Shown: positions 51,455 through 60,413 of the stretch, one piece after another
Position numbering within the stretch: the first letter of the stretch is position 1
Layout: each line of letters starts with the position of its first letter
Source: G963677485 sp942492855
GTDB lineage: Bacteria > Armatimonadota > HRBIN16
Length of the DNA: 64,000 nt
Direction: 5' to 3'
Assembly: GCA_942492855.1 (NCBI GenBank)
Contig: OW818647.1
Location: forward strand, 3,286,001 to 3,350,000
Made by a program: the position numbers and the translations under genes
Notes under the pieces: model-generated
Told to the model about the DNA's origin: nothing
The model's database searches: none
What the model saw: the letters and a program-made list of their open reading frames with translations, nothing else

Positions 51455-52342
51455 TCAATAGGTGGCGTCTAGTAGATCCGATTCGTGAACAATGATGATA
51501 GGGTGTCCGGCTTTCCTAAGTTGCATGGCCGCTTCTATTTTGCGACCATAACAGTTATATCGCCAGCACTGGTTACGCTCCGCACCAACCACAAGGTACT
51601 GCAGCTTTTTCGATATAGTACTTGTTACGGTGCCTCCACGAGAAGTTATTATAGCTTCTATTTCGCTGCGTGAATGCTGATTGCAGTGGCCAGTTACACA
51701 AAATCTGTGATTGGGAAATTCGATATCTGGATCACTACTGCATATCCCGGTGATTGTCTCAGAGTTTGAAAGTGTGTATCCGTTGTTATTGTGTTTTATA
51801 ATACAAAATTGATCAAAGAACGACATTAACATCCGCTGTTCATCTGCGTCAACAACCTGATCGTGTAACACTTGAGTGATCAGGCTGTCAACCTCGTCGT
51901 ATGGCCAATATCCTTTCAAATAGTCGTGATCGAGTATCCAGTCTTGTAGACTCACCAGCTCCTGTTGAGTAACTATACAGTCTGCAGTTATTCCACCCAA
52001 AATGCCTTGTAGCAACATCAGATCGTTCGTGATGATAGCTTTGTATTGATCTGAAACCAGTTGTTCGAGTAGCCACTGGATATCAAGAACCGACTGGTGG
52101 TCGATGCGACCAACGCGCAGTGCTTCAGTGATTCCTGGTATGATATCGCGGAGTGGAGCCTTATTACAAAGGTCTGCATTTTCATTCATCCAATGGGAGA
52201 GGTACTCGCACTCATGACGATCTACGATATCATCAATACAGATACCCTCAATTGTACCAAGGAGAGTAGAAACCGCTGTATGGAACCTCTCTGGCGAGCA
52301 GAAATGGATGTATTCCGATTCATCAAAGTGGTGAGCTTTCAT
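51455..52342 (-). CDS. BRCT-domain protein with two TerB-like helical repeats
   Basis: A 295-residue protein. The N-terminal ~190 residues hold two related helical units, each with the pattern L-GTIEGICIDDIV..E...L..W and L-QGILGGITADCIVT..E...L..W, followed by acidic DEVDS/DADEQ turns, reminiscent of TerB or EF-hand-like modules. Residues ~210-292 form a BRCT domain (HRFCVTGHCNQHSRSEIEAI, GGTVTSTISKKLQYLVVGA, GRKIEAAMQL, IIIVHESDLL). BRCT domains of this DNA-ligase type bind DNA ends or nicks, or phosphoproteins. The neighbouring gene is a frameshifted paralog. No signal peptide. A role in DNA repair or signalling is possible, not shown. AAGGAG lies upstream of the ATG. Confidence 0.82.
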   Translation of the reverse strand: MKAHHFDESEYIHFCSPERFHTAVSTLLGTIEGICIDDIVDRHECEYLSHWMNENADLCNKAPLRDIIPGITEALRVGRIDHQSVLDIQWLLEQLVSDQYKAIITNDLMLLQGILGGITADCIVTQQELVSLQDWILDHDYLKGYWPYDEVDSLITQVLHDQVVDADEQRMLMSFFDQFCIIKHNNNGYTLSNSETITGICSSDPDIEFPNHRFCVTGHCNQHSRSEIEAIITSRGGTVTSTISKKLQYLVVGAERNQCWRYNCYGRKIEAAMQLRKAGHPIIIVHESDLLDATY

Positions 52343-52491
52343 AATAATTCTCCTTCGTGCCGATTACTAAATATCCACGCATACTATACCGTGGAATCGA
52401 AAATGATGCCATGGCTGTAAATATGTAACCAAGTGAGTAATGGAGATTTACCATCATTAACCATGATCGGTCATTTTCTCATCCATCCACA

Positions 52492-52520
52492 TTGACATAT
52501 AACCCTATCTCACTCACAAT
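52492..52520 (+). promoter_or_regulatory. sigma-70-type promoter of the secreted TIM-barrel gene
   Basis: A perfect TTGACA, 17-base spacer, and CACAAT (four of six consensus bases), ~45 bases before the start codon. Confidence 0.6.
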
Positions 52521-52565
52521 GTGTGTACGGGTACATAAATCAACATCGCCTCAGGAGGCTACCAT

Positions 52566-53618
52566 ATGGCCATTCAAATACCGAAATCGGCAATGATAGC
52601 TGCGCTATTGGTGTGCGCCTTGGCCGCGGGGGCTGCGGTGGTGCCGAAAGGCGCGCGGATCCTGGGCGTGGATGTGGGAACGGCCCAAAACAACGACTTC
52701 AACGCGGCCTTTGCTATGGCACGCAAGGCAGGCATGCAGGACATCGGGTTGTCACTCGACTGGGCAGACCTGGAGACGGCCCTGGGCAAGTATGACCTCA
52801 AGTGGATAGAGATTGCCAACACTTACTATTCTGCAGCCGGGGTGAGCGTCACGCTGACCATCCGCCCTGTGCACACCAACCGCATCCGGCTGCCCGAAGA
52901 CCTGCAAGGTCGGAAGCTTGACGACCCTGTGGTGATCGCCCGCTTTGGGAAGCTCCTGGAGAGCATCTTCAAAGCAGCTCCCAAAATGAAGATCAGCGCA
53001 CTTTCCATCGGCTCCGAGTCGGATGTGTACCTTGGCAAGGATAAGGCGCTGTGGAAGAGCTTTCAGGTGTTCTTTACCAAGAGCGCAATCCGGGCGAAGC
53101 AGCTCAAGCCAGGTCTGAAAGTGACCGCAGAGATGACCTACAACGGCCTCACCGGCCCGATGCGGGCAGAAGCCGCGGCTTTGAACAAGCTGGCCGATCT
53201 GGTGGCTGTGTCGCACTACCCGTTGAATGACGACTTCTCTGTGCAGAAGCCTCAGGTGGTCAGTAGCCTGTTCAACACCATCTGCAAACTTTACCCGGGG
53301 CGACCCATTGCGTTCTATCAGTTCGGTTACCCCTCCAGCAGCGTGCTGGGCAGCTCCGAAAAACTCCAGGCGCAGTTCATCCGCGAGGCGTTCAAAGCCT
53401 GGGACCTGCATGCCAAACAGATTCGGTTGATCGACTTCACCTGGTTGCACGACACGTCGCCAGATAGTTTGAAGAGCGTGCAGGAGTACTACGGGATTAC
53501 CGATCTGAGGTTCAGCGAGTTCATCAGCAGCCTCGGGCTGAGGAGCTACGCCGGAGCCGGTACCGACAAACTCGCCTATAAGGCCCTATGCGAAGAGGCC
53601 AAGGCCCGGGGCTGGTAG
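52566..53618 (+). CDS. secreted TIM-barrel glycoside-hydrolase-like protein, nucleophile Glu replaced by Gln
   Basis: A 350-residue exported protein (signal peptide AMIAALLVCALAAGAAVV). The fold looks like a clan GH-A barrel: MQDIGLSLDWADLET, VTLTIRPVHTN, LSIGSESDVYL (Glu151, position of the acid/base), LVAVSHYPL, and IAFYQFGYPSSS. In related cellulase/galactanase families the last motif reads with Glu before (F/T)GYPS and is the nucleophile; here it is Gln252. The protein may hence be a non-catalytic sugar binder or use another residue. Similar proteins are common in Armatimonadota-like and planctomycete genomes as hypothetical proteins. AGGAGG ribosome binding site precedes the ATG. The gene is convergent with the large unknown gene downstream. 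Confidence 0.78.
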   Translation: MAIQIPKSAMIAALLVCALAAGAAVVPKGARILGVDVGTAQNNDFNAAFAMARKAGMQDIGLSLDWADLETALGKYDLKWIEIANTYYSAAGVSVTLTIRPVHTNRIRLPEDLQGRKLDDPVVIARFGKLLESIFKAAPKMKISALSIGSESDVYLGKDKALWKSFQVFFTKSAIRAKQLKPGLKVTAEMTYNGLTGPMRAEAAALNKLADLVAVSHYPLNDDFSVQKPQVVSSLFNTICKLYPGRPIAFYQFGYPSSSVLGSSEKLQAQFIREAFKAWDLHAKQIRLIDFTWLHDTSPDSLKSVQEYYGITDLRFSEFISSLGLRSYAGAGTDKLAYKALCEEAKARGW

Positions 53619-53636
53619 GGGAAACGCGATAGGTAA

Positions 53637-53672
53637 TCTCACGCGGAGACGCGGAGGACACGGAGGGTGCGG
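53637..53672. repeat. family D repeat
   Basis: TCTCACGCGGAGACGCGGAG followed by GACACGGAGG. Similar copies are at 13269 and 17319. Confidence 0.6.
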
Positions 53673-53786
53673 AATGGATCATTGATGCCTCATGCAATAC
53701 GGCAGAGTGCGTTATATGGCTGTCCACAGACAATTTCAACAATCGTACATCACCACCTGCCCGTGTCCCGGTAAATACCACCCCCC

Positions 53787-55343
53787 TCACCAGAGCAGCT
53801 GCGCGACGCGCCAGCAGCTTGGCGGGAACATACGGCCCAAACGCAACCGTCGGCTAGCTGCGTCATAGCGCACCACATACTGACCATGAGCCACCAGATA
53901 TTTAGGGTCGTCCCACCGTTTCGTGGGGTTGAACGTCGCACTTAGACCCGCTGTGCGGCCGGGATCCACTAGGTCCACGCCCAGGTTCACCAGCGCGGTG
54001 TGGGCAGGACCACCGACCAGATCGGTGGCTGGCGGACCCAGGAAGTCGTTCTGCTGTGTCCACAGATTATATCCGCGCGTCTGCTGGTGAAGGTTATGTG
54101 AGCCGTAAGCCCATATCTCATACCATGCCAGGTCACGGTCACGGTGCGCCAGTTGGCTGTTCAATCGGTCCGGACCGGTCTGACTGAGTTTGGGATTTGT
54201 GGGCATGGGGATCTCATGCCGTTCGAACGACGCCTCCTGCAGCAGTGCCGGCGTCGGTTCGAACCGGTTGACCCCGCGGTATGTCTCGGTGATGTATAGA
54301 TAACGCATCAGACTTCCATCGAGACTGAGGGTAGGGTCGTGAAAACCCTCGAACTTGGTGCCATCTCGTGTGGCCTGGTAACTAGCCGTGGCGAAAGCGG
54401 CCATGTAGCCTCTGTGGTAGGCTGACCAGTCGATCCAGGTCAGGCTGGCGGGGTTGATCCAGCTCTGCACCAGCCAGAGCCCTTCGATGGACCCTCCTCC
54501 CTGAACTGGGCGCAGCTTCAGAAGGTCATCCGACAGTTTCTGGCACTTCCCCGTGCTCAGTTCGCGGATGCAATAACCCTTGAGTGTGTCTTGATAGTTA
54601 CTGTTCAGATCTCCAAATCCGCATACTATCAGCGCATAACCACGCAGCACATCGATGGCGACGGTACCGTAGCGTGTCCAGCCTTCAGGCAGTTGGGCAG
54701 GTGGGAGAGTGTGCGCCAGTCGGCCTGTGGAGGTGTTGTAGAGCTTGTCGGTTGTGTCGTAGTCGTAGCACTCCCGGTCGTCTGGCCAGACCGCCTTGAT
54801 GCTCTGCACATCAAACTTGTCGCGTGAACCAGGCGCAGAGATGCCGAAACCGCCGGGTTTGATGCTGCCCTTCGGCACAGTCAGACGGTAACTGCCGCTA
54901 GGTAAACCCACCGTGAGAGTGCCTGCATCACAGTCCCACCCCACGCTCACTTCGTGGAACCCCGCGCCAGTGCCTATGCTTGCGGGCATCTTGGCAAGTG
55001 GCTGTTTGTCAGAGAGCCGTGTCACTTCGATATAGTTAGGGTGCAGTGTGATCGCGTATCCACTATTTCCATTGGTAGCTGCCAATATCCGAGCAGAACC
55101 CGAGACCAGTCGCAGACGCAGTTTGAGCACCGGCCGTTCGTACCGTGCCGCGTGGGTGAGCTTCGCCGGACCAGGCCCCATCGATAGATATCGAGTGGCT
55201 AGCGAGGTGTAGCGTTGGATCGACTTGGGATTCTCGTATCGGTAGATCAGGCTGCTCTCTTTACGGTCTTGAAAGAGCATGGTATCTTCAAATCCGATCA
55301 GCTCTGTCTTGTGTTTCACGGGCTGGATTTTCTCGATGCGCAT
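53787..55343 (-). CDS. large protein of unknown function with concanavalin-like N-terminal domain
   Basis: An ~518-residue protein that I do not recognise. The first ~190 residues are beta-rich, with a lectin/glucanase-like pattern (LIGFEDTMLF, RLVSGSARILAATNGNSGYAITL, FHEVSVGWDCDAGTLTVGL, GFGISAPGSRDKFDVQSI). The rest contains Trp- and Tyr-rich segments (LWLVQSWINPASLTWIDWSA, NRFEPTPALL, YEIWAYGSHNLH) as in beta-propeller or sugar-active proteins of Gram-negative polysaccharide loci. No signal peptide or membrane helix is visible, so location is unclear. The first frame codon is TTG; I take the ATG directly after it, because AGAGG lies nine bases upstream. Divergent from purB, convergent with the TIM-barrel protein gene. 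Confidence 0.65.
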   Translation of the reverse strand: MRIEKIQPVKHKTELIGFEDTMLFQDRKESSLIYRYENPKSIQRYTSLATRYLSMGPGPAKLTHAARYERPVLKLRLRLVSGSARILAATNGNSGYAITLHPNYIEVTRLSDKQPLAKMPASIGTGAGFHEVSVGWDCDAGTLTVGLPSGSYRLTVPKGSIKPGGFGISAPGSRDKFDVQSIKAVWPDDRECYDYDTTDKLYNTSTGRLAHTLPPAQLPEGWTRYGTVAIDVLRGYALIVCGFGDLNSNYQDTLKGYCIRELSTGKCQKLSDDLLKLRPVQGGGSIEGLWLVQSWINPASLTWIDWSAYHRGYMAAFATASYQATRDGTKFEGFHDPTLSLDGSLMRYLYITETYRGVNRFEPTPALLQEASFERHEIPMPTNPKLSQTGPDRLNSQLAHRDRDLAWYEIWAYGSHNLHQQTRGYNLWTQQNDFLGPPATDLVGGPAHTALVNLGVDLVDPGRTAGLSATFNPTKRWDDPKYLVAHGQYVVRYDAASRRLRLGRMFPPSCWRVAQLLW

Positions 55344-55422
55344 CAATCGACACCTCTGCGGTGGAGTGGGTTCTTGTACAATATAGTGTAACGTAACGTC
55401 AATAACTCGCAGGAGTGTACAT

Positions 55423-56715
55423 ATGATCAGTCGATATCAAACACCCGAGATGAGCGCCATCTGGGAACAGCAGAATAAGACCCGCAAATGGCTGGAAGTC
55501 GAGGTCGCCGTGTGCGATGGCCTGGCGAAGTTTGGGTATATCCCCGAGGAAGCCGCCAAGGTGATCCGCGAAAAGGCCGACTTCAACCAGGAGCGCATCG
55601 ACGAACTGGAAAAAGAGACCCGGCATGATGTGGTGGCTTTTGTCCGTAACGTCGAGGAGTTCGTCGGGCCAGAGGGCCGGTATGTTCACTTCGGCATCAC
55701 CAGTTATGACGTGGTCGATACCGCGCTCTCTATGCTTCTGCGCGAGTCCTGCGATCTGCTGATCACGCGGTGTAAGGCTCTGGGTGACGTGATCGCCAAG
55801 CGGGCCATCGAGCACAAATATACCCCCATGATCGGACGCACGCATGGTATCCATGCGGAACCCATCACATTCGGCTTCAAGCTAGCCGGCTGGTACGATG
55901 AGATGCAGCGCAATATCGCCCGGCTGGAGTTCGCTAAAGAGATGGTCTCTGTGGGTAAAATCTCAGGTCCCGTGGGCGTGCATGGCAACATCAGCCCCGA
56001 GGTGGAAGACTATGTCTGTGCACTGCTCGGTCTGAAGGCCGCCCCCACCAGCACGCAGATCATTAACCGTGATATCCACGCAACCTACCTCAGCACGTTG
56101 GCGATATTGGCCGCGTCTATGGAGCGATGGTCTACCGAATGCCGCAATATGCAGCGCACGGAGATCCTGGAGACGCAGGAATACTTCGCGCCGGGCCAGA
56201 CGGGCAGCTCCGCCATGCCGCATAAGCGCAACCCGTGGAACTGCGAGACGGTCACCGGCTTAGCCCGTGTGGTACGCGGCTACCTGATCCCCGGTCTGGA
56301 AAACATCGCCACCTGGCACGAACGTGACCTCACCAATTCCTCGACTGAGCGAATCATTATTCCCGACGCCAGCCTGGCGATGGACTTCATGCTGACGAAG
56401 TTCACAGATATCCTCAGCAAGCTGATCGTCTACCCTGAGAACATGCAGGGCAACATGGATAAATACGGCGGGCTGGTCTATAGCGAGCATCTGATGATGG
56501 CGCTGGTGGGCAAGGGACTGGCGCGCAAGGACGCGTATAAAATGGCGCAACGCAACGCCGCCAAAGCCTGGGAGAGTAAGGACATGCTGGCTGCCATCTT
56601 GACCGATGAGGACGTGATGGCGGTTCTGAGTGAAGATGAGGTCAAGCAGCTTTTCGACCTGCAGCACCACCTGCGCTACGTCGATGTGACCTTCAAACGG
56701 CTGGGGTTGGCGTAG
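55423..56715 (+). CDS. purB: adenylosuccinate lyase
   Basis: PurB splits fumarate from SAICAR and from adenylosuccinate in purine synthesis. The 430-residue form (fumarase/aspartase superfamily) shows RHDVVAFVRNVEEFVG, the substrate-binding HFGITSYDVVDTA, GRTHGIHAEPITFG (catalytic His), and the signature SSAMPHKRNPWNCE in the mobile loop. AGGAG lies seven bases before the ATG. The gene is monocistronic: it ends at a GGGGCGGTTCGCGAACCGCCCC hairpin, and the following transporter genes run in the other direction. Its distance from purL shows the purine genes are scattered. Confidence 0.97.
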   Translation: MISRYQTPEMSAIWEQQNKTRKWLEVEVAVCDGLAKFGYIPEEAAKVIREKADFNQERIDELEKETRHDVVAFVRNVEEFVGPEGRYVHFGITSYDVVDTALSMLLRESCDLLITRCKALGDVIAKRAIEHKYTPMIGRTHGIHAEPITFGFKLAGWYDEMQRNIARLEFAKEMVSVGKISGPVGVHGNISPEVEDYVCALLGLKAAPTSTQIINRDIHATYLSTLAILAASMERWSTECRNMQRTEILETQEYFAPGQTGSSAMPHKRNPWNCETVTGLARVVRGYLIPGLENIATWHERDLTNSSTERIIIPDASLAMDFMLTKFTDILSKLIVYPENMQGNMDKYGGLVYSEHLMMALVGKGLARKDAYKMAQRNAAKAWESKDMLAAILTDEDVMAVLSEDEVKQLFDLQHHLRYVDVTFKRLGLA

Positions 56716-56754
56716 GGGAGTCCGGCCAGACGATTGATATTGTCGAAGTAGTGT

Positions 56755-56835
56755 TGTAGGGGCGGTTCGCGAACCGCCCCTGGGCATGGAAACCGCGCCT
56801 GTTCGGATTGTAGGGGCGACCGGCGGTCGCCCCCA
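56755..56835. repeat. family C palindromes after purB
   Basis: GTAGGGGCGGTTCGCGAACC with GCCCC completing the hairpin, then GTAGGGGCGACCGGCGGTCG with CCCCC. The first could end purB transcription. Both recur between purL and hemD. Confidence 0.75.
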
Positions 56836-56843
56836 AACGTCTC

Positions 56844-57698
56844 TTATTCCTTCACGCCGCCCATGGTGATGCCCTGGATGAACGTCTTCTGTGCGAAGAA
56901 GAACAGCAGGATAATCGGGATGACCATCAGCGTGGACATGGCCATCAGGCGCCCGAAGAAGTTGCCATACTGGCTCAGGAACATCTGCAGTCCCAGAGAC
57001 AGCGTGTAACGGCTTTCGTCGAAGAGGTAGATCAATGGGCCAAGGAAGTCGTTCCAGCTTCCGATGAAGGTAAACAGTCCCACAGTGGCCAGTGCAGGCA
57101 CAGCCAGCGGAAGCATGATCCTGCGGTAAATCTGGAACTCGTTACAGCCGTCCAGTCGCGCCGCCTCGGTGATCGCCTGCGGCACCGTCAGGTAGAACTG
57201 CCTCAGCAGGAAGATGTTGAAGGCCTGACCCGTAAAGGCCGGAACCACCAACGGCAGGAAGGTATCTACCCACCCGAACTTGGTAAACATGGCGAACATG
57301 GGGATCATGGTCACCTGGCCTGGCAGCATCATCGTGCTGATCAGAATCCAGAAGAGCGCGTTGCTGCCCTTCCATTGGATGCGCGATAGGCCATACGCCA
57401 CCAGCGAACTGCTGATCAGCACACCCACCACACTCAACACGCAGATGATGATGGTGTTCAGTAGAAACAACCCCCACGGCAGCGGCACGATGCCCTCAGA
57501 CGCTTTGCCTATCAGACTGAGCACGTAATGCTCACTGGTGGATGGCATGGGCCAGAGTTGCGGCGGGAACTTGTTCAGGTTTTCGTTTGTCTTGAACGAA
57601 CTGGTGACAAGCCAGTAGAAGGGCAGAGTGAAGATGGTGCTCAATATCACCAGCAGCGCAAAGCCGATGTAGTTTGATACAGTATTCCGCTTTCTCAT
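56844..57698 (-). CDS. ABC sugar transporter permease, MalG type
   Basis: A 284-residue inner-membrane permease with six hydrophobic helices. The cytoplasmic EAA loop that contacts the ATPase is clear: EAARLDGCNEFQIYRRIMLP followed by LAVPAL. N-terminal and overall layout match MalG-type subunits of carbohydrate uptake transporter family 1. It is the third gene of a binding protein-MalF-MalG operon, two bases after the other permease, with GGAGG-containing ribosome binding site inside the gap. No ATPase gene is present, so a shared MsmK/UgpC-like ATPase elsewhere must drive uptake. Confidence 0.93.
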   Translation of the reverse strand: MRKRNTVSNYIGFALLVILSTIFTLPFYWLVTSSFKTNENLNKFPPQLWPMPSTSEHYVLSLIGKASEGIVPLPWGLFLLNTIIICVLSVVGVLISSSLVAYGLSRIQWKGSNALFWILISTMMLPGQVTMIPMFAMFTKFGWVDTFLPLVVPAFTGQAFNIFLLRQFYLTVPQAITEAARLDGCNEFQIYRRIMLPLAVPALATVGLFTFIGSWNDFLGPLIYLFDESRYTLSLGLQMFLSQYGNFFGRLMAMSTLMVIPIILLFFFAQKTFIQGITMGGVKE

Positions 57699-57700
57699 GC

Positions 57701-58624
57701 TTAGCGCCCTCCTCCGTAGTACACGTGCTTATCTGAGCCCTTAAAGATGCCTAGTGTGAGCACCAGGGTGACCACAAACAGCAGCCAGGCCATAGCACTG
57801 GCATAGCCCATTTTGAAGTCCATAAAGGCGTTTTTGAACAGATAGAGCGCGAAGAACAGGGTGCTGTCGGCAGGGGTGCCCATACCGCCGGTCATGACGT
57901 AGGCCTGAGTGAAATACTGCAGGGAGCCGATCACGCCCATGATCAGGTTAAAGAAAATCTGCGGACTGGTCATGGGTATAGTGACATGCCAGAGCTTATA
58001 CCAGGGGGTCGCCCCGTCAACCTCAGCGGCGTCCAGCAGGTCCTGCGGAACATTTTGCAAACCGGCAAGGAAGATGAGCATCGAGCCGCCCACACCCCAG
58101 GTGCTCATCATAATGAGGCCCCATTTGGCGAGGTTCGGGTCTGACATCCAGCCGGGTCCCGCGTGTCCCGATACCTTCTCGATGATGGCGTTGATCAAAC
58201 CATACTGCGGGTTGAGGATCCACAGCCAAAGCACGGAACTGGCGACGGTGGGCACGATGCTGGGCAGGAAGAACAGCGTTCGGAACAACGCCATGCCCTT
58301 CACTTTTTGGTTCAGCAGCAGTGCCAATATGTAGGCGACTACGATACCCAACGGCACGGCGATCAGGGCATAGTAGAAAGTGTTGTATAGCGACACCTTC
58401 ACCAGCGGGTCTGTCAACAGCCGCTCGTAGTTGGCAGGGCCGATCCACTTGGCTGGGTTCAGTCCGTCATAGTTACAGAAGCTGAAATAGAAGGATGCCA
58501 AAATCGGGAAAGCGGTGAAGAGAGCTAAACCGATGATCGATGGCAGGCAGAACAGGATGCCGTTCCGCTGATTTCGGCGTTCAATCGCGCCGACGTATTT
58601 TCGATGTTGTAATTCCTGGCTCAT
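57701..58624 (-). CDS. ABC sugar transporter permease, MalF/UgpA type
   Basis: A 307-residue permease with six membrane helices; the first ~40 residues are cytoplasmic. The EAA-type loop reads DAAEVDGATPWYKLWHVTIP, the family form of MalF/UgpA permeases. It pairs with the MalG-type permease directly downstream and follows the binding-protein gene by three bases. The sugar is not predictable from permease sequence; the nearby operon of a PfkB-type kinase and a HAD hydrolase upstream might process the imported compound, which is inference from closeness only. Confidence 0.93.
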   Translation of the reverse strand: MSQELQHRKYVGAIERRNQRNGILFCLPSIIGLALFTAFPILASFYFSFCNYDGLNPAKWIGPANYERLLTDPLVKVSLYNTFYYALIAVPLGIVVAYILALLLNQKVKGMALFRTLFFLPSIVPTVASSVLWLWILNPQYGLINAIIEKVSGHAGPGWMSDPNLAKWGLIMMSTWGVGGSMLIFLAGLQNVPQDLLDAAEVDGATPWYKLWHVTIPMTSPQIFFNLIMGVIGSLQYFTQAYVMTGGMGTPADSTLFFALYLFKNAFMDFKMGYASAMAWLLFVVTLVLTLGIFKGSDKHVYYGGGR

Positions 58625-58627
58625 CAG

Positions 58628-59968
58628 TTACTTCCCCTTTAGCCTGAGGTCTAGCTCAGCCTGTGTTTCCTTCACGGCGTCTCGCAGGGCCTGTTCGGGT
58701 GTTTTAATCCCGTTCACAGCCTGGTCGCACGCACGTTCTAACTGCTGCATGAAGTAACTCTGCGCCGGCATCACCGGACGCTGGTGTTTACAGTTATTCA
58801 TGACTTCCAGGAAAACACCGTATTTGGGGTCGTTCTTGATGGTGTCAAAGTAGGGGCTTGTTTTCATGCCAGGGAATAGGCCGTTAAGGGTGCCCATGGT
58901 GTATGTACCCTCTTTGGAGGCGCACATCCAGCGGATGAACTCCCAGCCGTTGTCCGGGTTCTTGCAGCCGCGTGGCAGTGCCATGCACCAGCCGCCCACC
59001 CAACTGCTCTTCTTTTCGCCGCCCTTGGGGTAGGGGATGTATCCCAGCCCGTAGTTCAGGTTGGGGGCGTAGGTCTTCTGGTCATTGATCTGGAAGATGT
59101 GGAAACAGCGCATACCGATGGTGCCGGTATAGAAGGGGTCTTGCTCCAGGCTGCCGAAACCTTGCGACAGGCTGGCGATTTTAGTGGCATCATACTTTTT
59201 AGCGTATGACATCATCCATTTGAATGCGTCCATGACCTTGGTCTTGTCCGCGATAATCTTGCGGTTCTTCGCATCGTAGAAGTCGCCGCCGAAGGCCCAA
59301 CCCCAGGTAAATACGGAGTTAGCCCCGCCAAACTGTGCCCATGGGATGATGCCGATCCCGGTCAGGCGTCCCGTTTTGGCGCGCTTGATCATTTTGTCGT
59401 TGTAGGCATCCATCTCTTCGATGGTGGTTGGGGGCGTGTTGACTGGCAGTCCTGCGCGTTTCATCACGTCGTTGTTCCACGCAAAGGCGAAGTTAGGGTC
59501 GGCGCAGAAGGTCATCGCGTAGGTGTGACCATCCCAGATATTTTGATCCCAGCAGGGTTTGTAGAAGTCGTCAGGGTTGACCTTGTCCCGCTTGATGTAT
59601 TTGTTCAGCGATTGGATAGCGCCTTGGACCGCCCATTCCGGTACCTGCGGACCATCCACAAATGTGACATCCGGTGCTTTCCCAGCGGCCACTGAGGTGA
59701 AGAACTTCTGCCCAGCCCCCAAGTTGTTTGATACGAAAACAAGGTTCACTTTCAGGCCTGGATGGCTCTTCTCAAAGATACGAGCTGTTTTCTCCAGCTT
59801 ATCCTTGTTGGTGCCTCCCCAGGGGTGCCAGACGGTGATAACATTGGGGGCTGGCGGTTCCCCCCCAATGAAGCGCTCCTTGAGGTAGAGCTTGGCTGCA
59901 GGCGAGGCCGCGATGGCCACGACAGCACAAGCTGATGCTACGAGAGCTAATATGGTGTTGCGTTGCAT
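58628..59968 (-). CDS. ABC transporter sugar-binding protein (family 1 extracellular solute-binding protein)
   Basis: A 446-residue binding protein with an N-terminal hydrophobic segment (ILALVASACAVVAIAASPAA) that may be a signal peptide or a membrane anchor; there is no lipobox cysteine right after it. The mature part is typical of family 1: ITVWHPWGGTNKDKLEKTAR, FEKSHPGLKVNLVFV, DVTFVDGPQVPEWA, and GGWCMALPRGCKNPDNGWEF near the C-terminus. It heads the transporter operon with GGAG before the ATG. The bound sugar is unknown. The intergenic region upstream carries a family B repeat. Confidence 0.92.
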   Translation of the reverse strand: MQRNTILALVASACAVVAIAASPAAKLYLKERFIGGEPPAPNVITVWHPWGGTNKDKLEKTARIFEKSHPGLKVNLVFVSNNLGAGQKFFTSVAAGKAPDVTFVDGPQVPEWAVQGAIQSLNKYIKRDKVNPDDFYKPCWDQNIWDGHTYAMTFCADPNFAFAWNNDVMKRAGLPVNTPPTTIEEMDAYNDKMIKRAKTGRLTGIGIIPWAQFGGANSVFTWGWAFGGDFYDAKNRKIIADKTKVMDAFKWMMSYAKKYDATKIASLSQGFGSLEQDPFYTGTIGMRCFHIFQINDQKTYAPNLNYGLGYIPYPKGGEKKSSWVGGWCMALPRGCKNPDNGWEFIRWMCASKEGTYTMGTLNGLFPGMKTSPYFDTIKNDPKYGVFLEVMNNCKHQRPVMPAQSYFMQQLERACDQAVNGIKTPEQALRDAVKETQAELDLRLKGK

Positions 59969-60154
59969 AAACTTACTCCGCTGATGTTCTATTCGGTAGA
60001 AAATGCCACCTTATATAATACATCAGTAATGGTATTTGTGCTTGATTCGTGGTGACGAGGGGCCCTGGGAACGCCAATCTCCCGATTGGCATGCTTGCGG
60101 ACGTTGGCCCATCGGGGGATTCGCGGTCGCATGGTTTCCTAGCGTTACACGTCT

Positions 60155-60370
60155 TTCTATTATCCACAAATACAGATTGGGAGTGTGCATTGAAAATCAG
60201 TACATTCCGCCATACCACGCGCTAAAGCACATGGCTATTGACTTGCCAAGCCTGCTGAAGCAGGCTGCAGGGCTTCGCCCTGTAGGTGAGCATATGATAT
60301 CGAGTAGCTGCATCCAGACTGCTTTAGCAGGCTTGGCAGGTCAATAGCCGAGACATCTATGTCGCGGAAC
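60155..60370. repeat. family B repeat, second full copy
   Basis: Order of modules: TTATCCACAAATACAGATTG, TACATTCCGCCATACCACGC, GCTAAAGCACATGGCTATTG, GCCAAGCCTGCTGAAGCAGG, GGCTTCGCCCTGTAGG, CCAGACTGCTTTAGCAGGCT, GGTCAATAGCCGAGACATCT, ATGTCGCGGAACCGG. It fills most of the 445-base gap between the binding-protein gene and the kinase gene; the rest (59969-60154) contains the binding-protein gene's upstream region and a hairpin of CCAATCTCCCGATTGG type. Confidence 0.75.
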
Positions 60371-60413
60371 CGGTGACTAAATGGCTCTGGTTATTTATGG
60401 GATATAGATTGCG

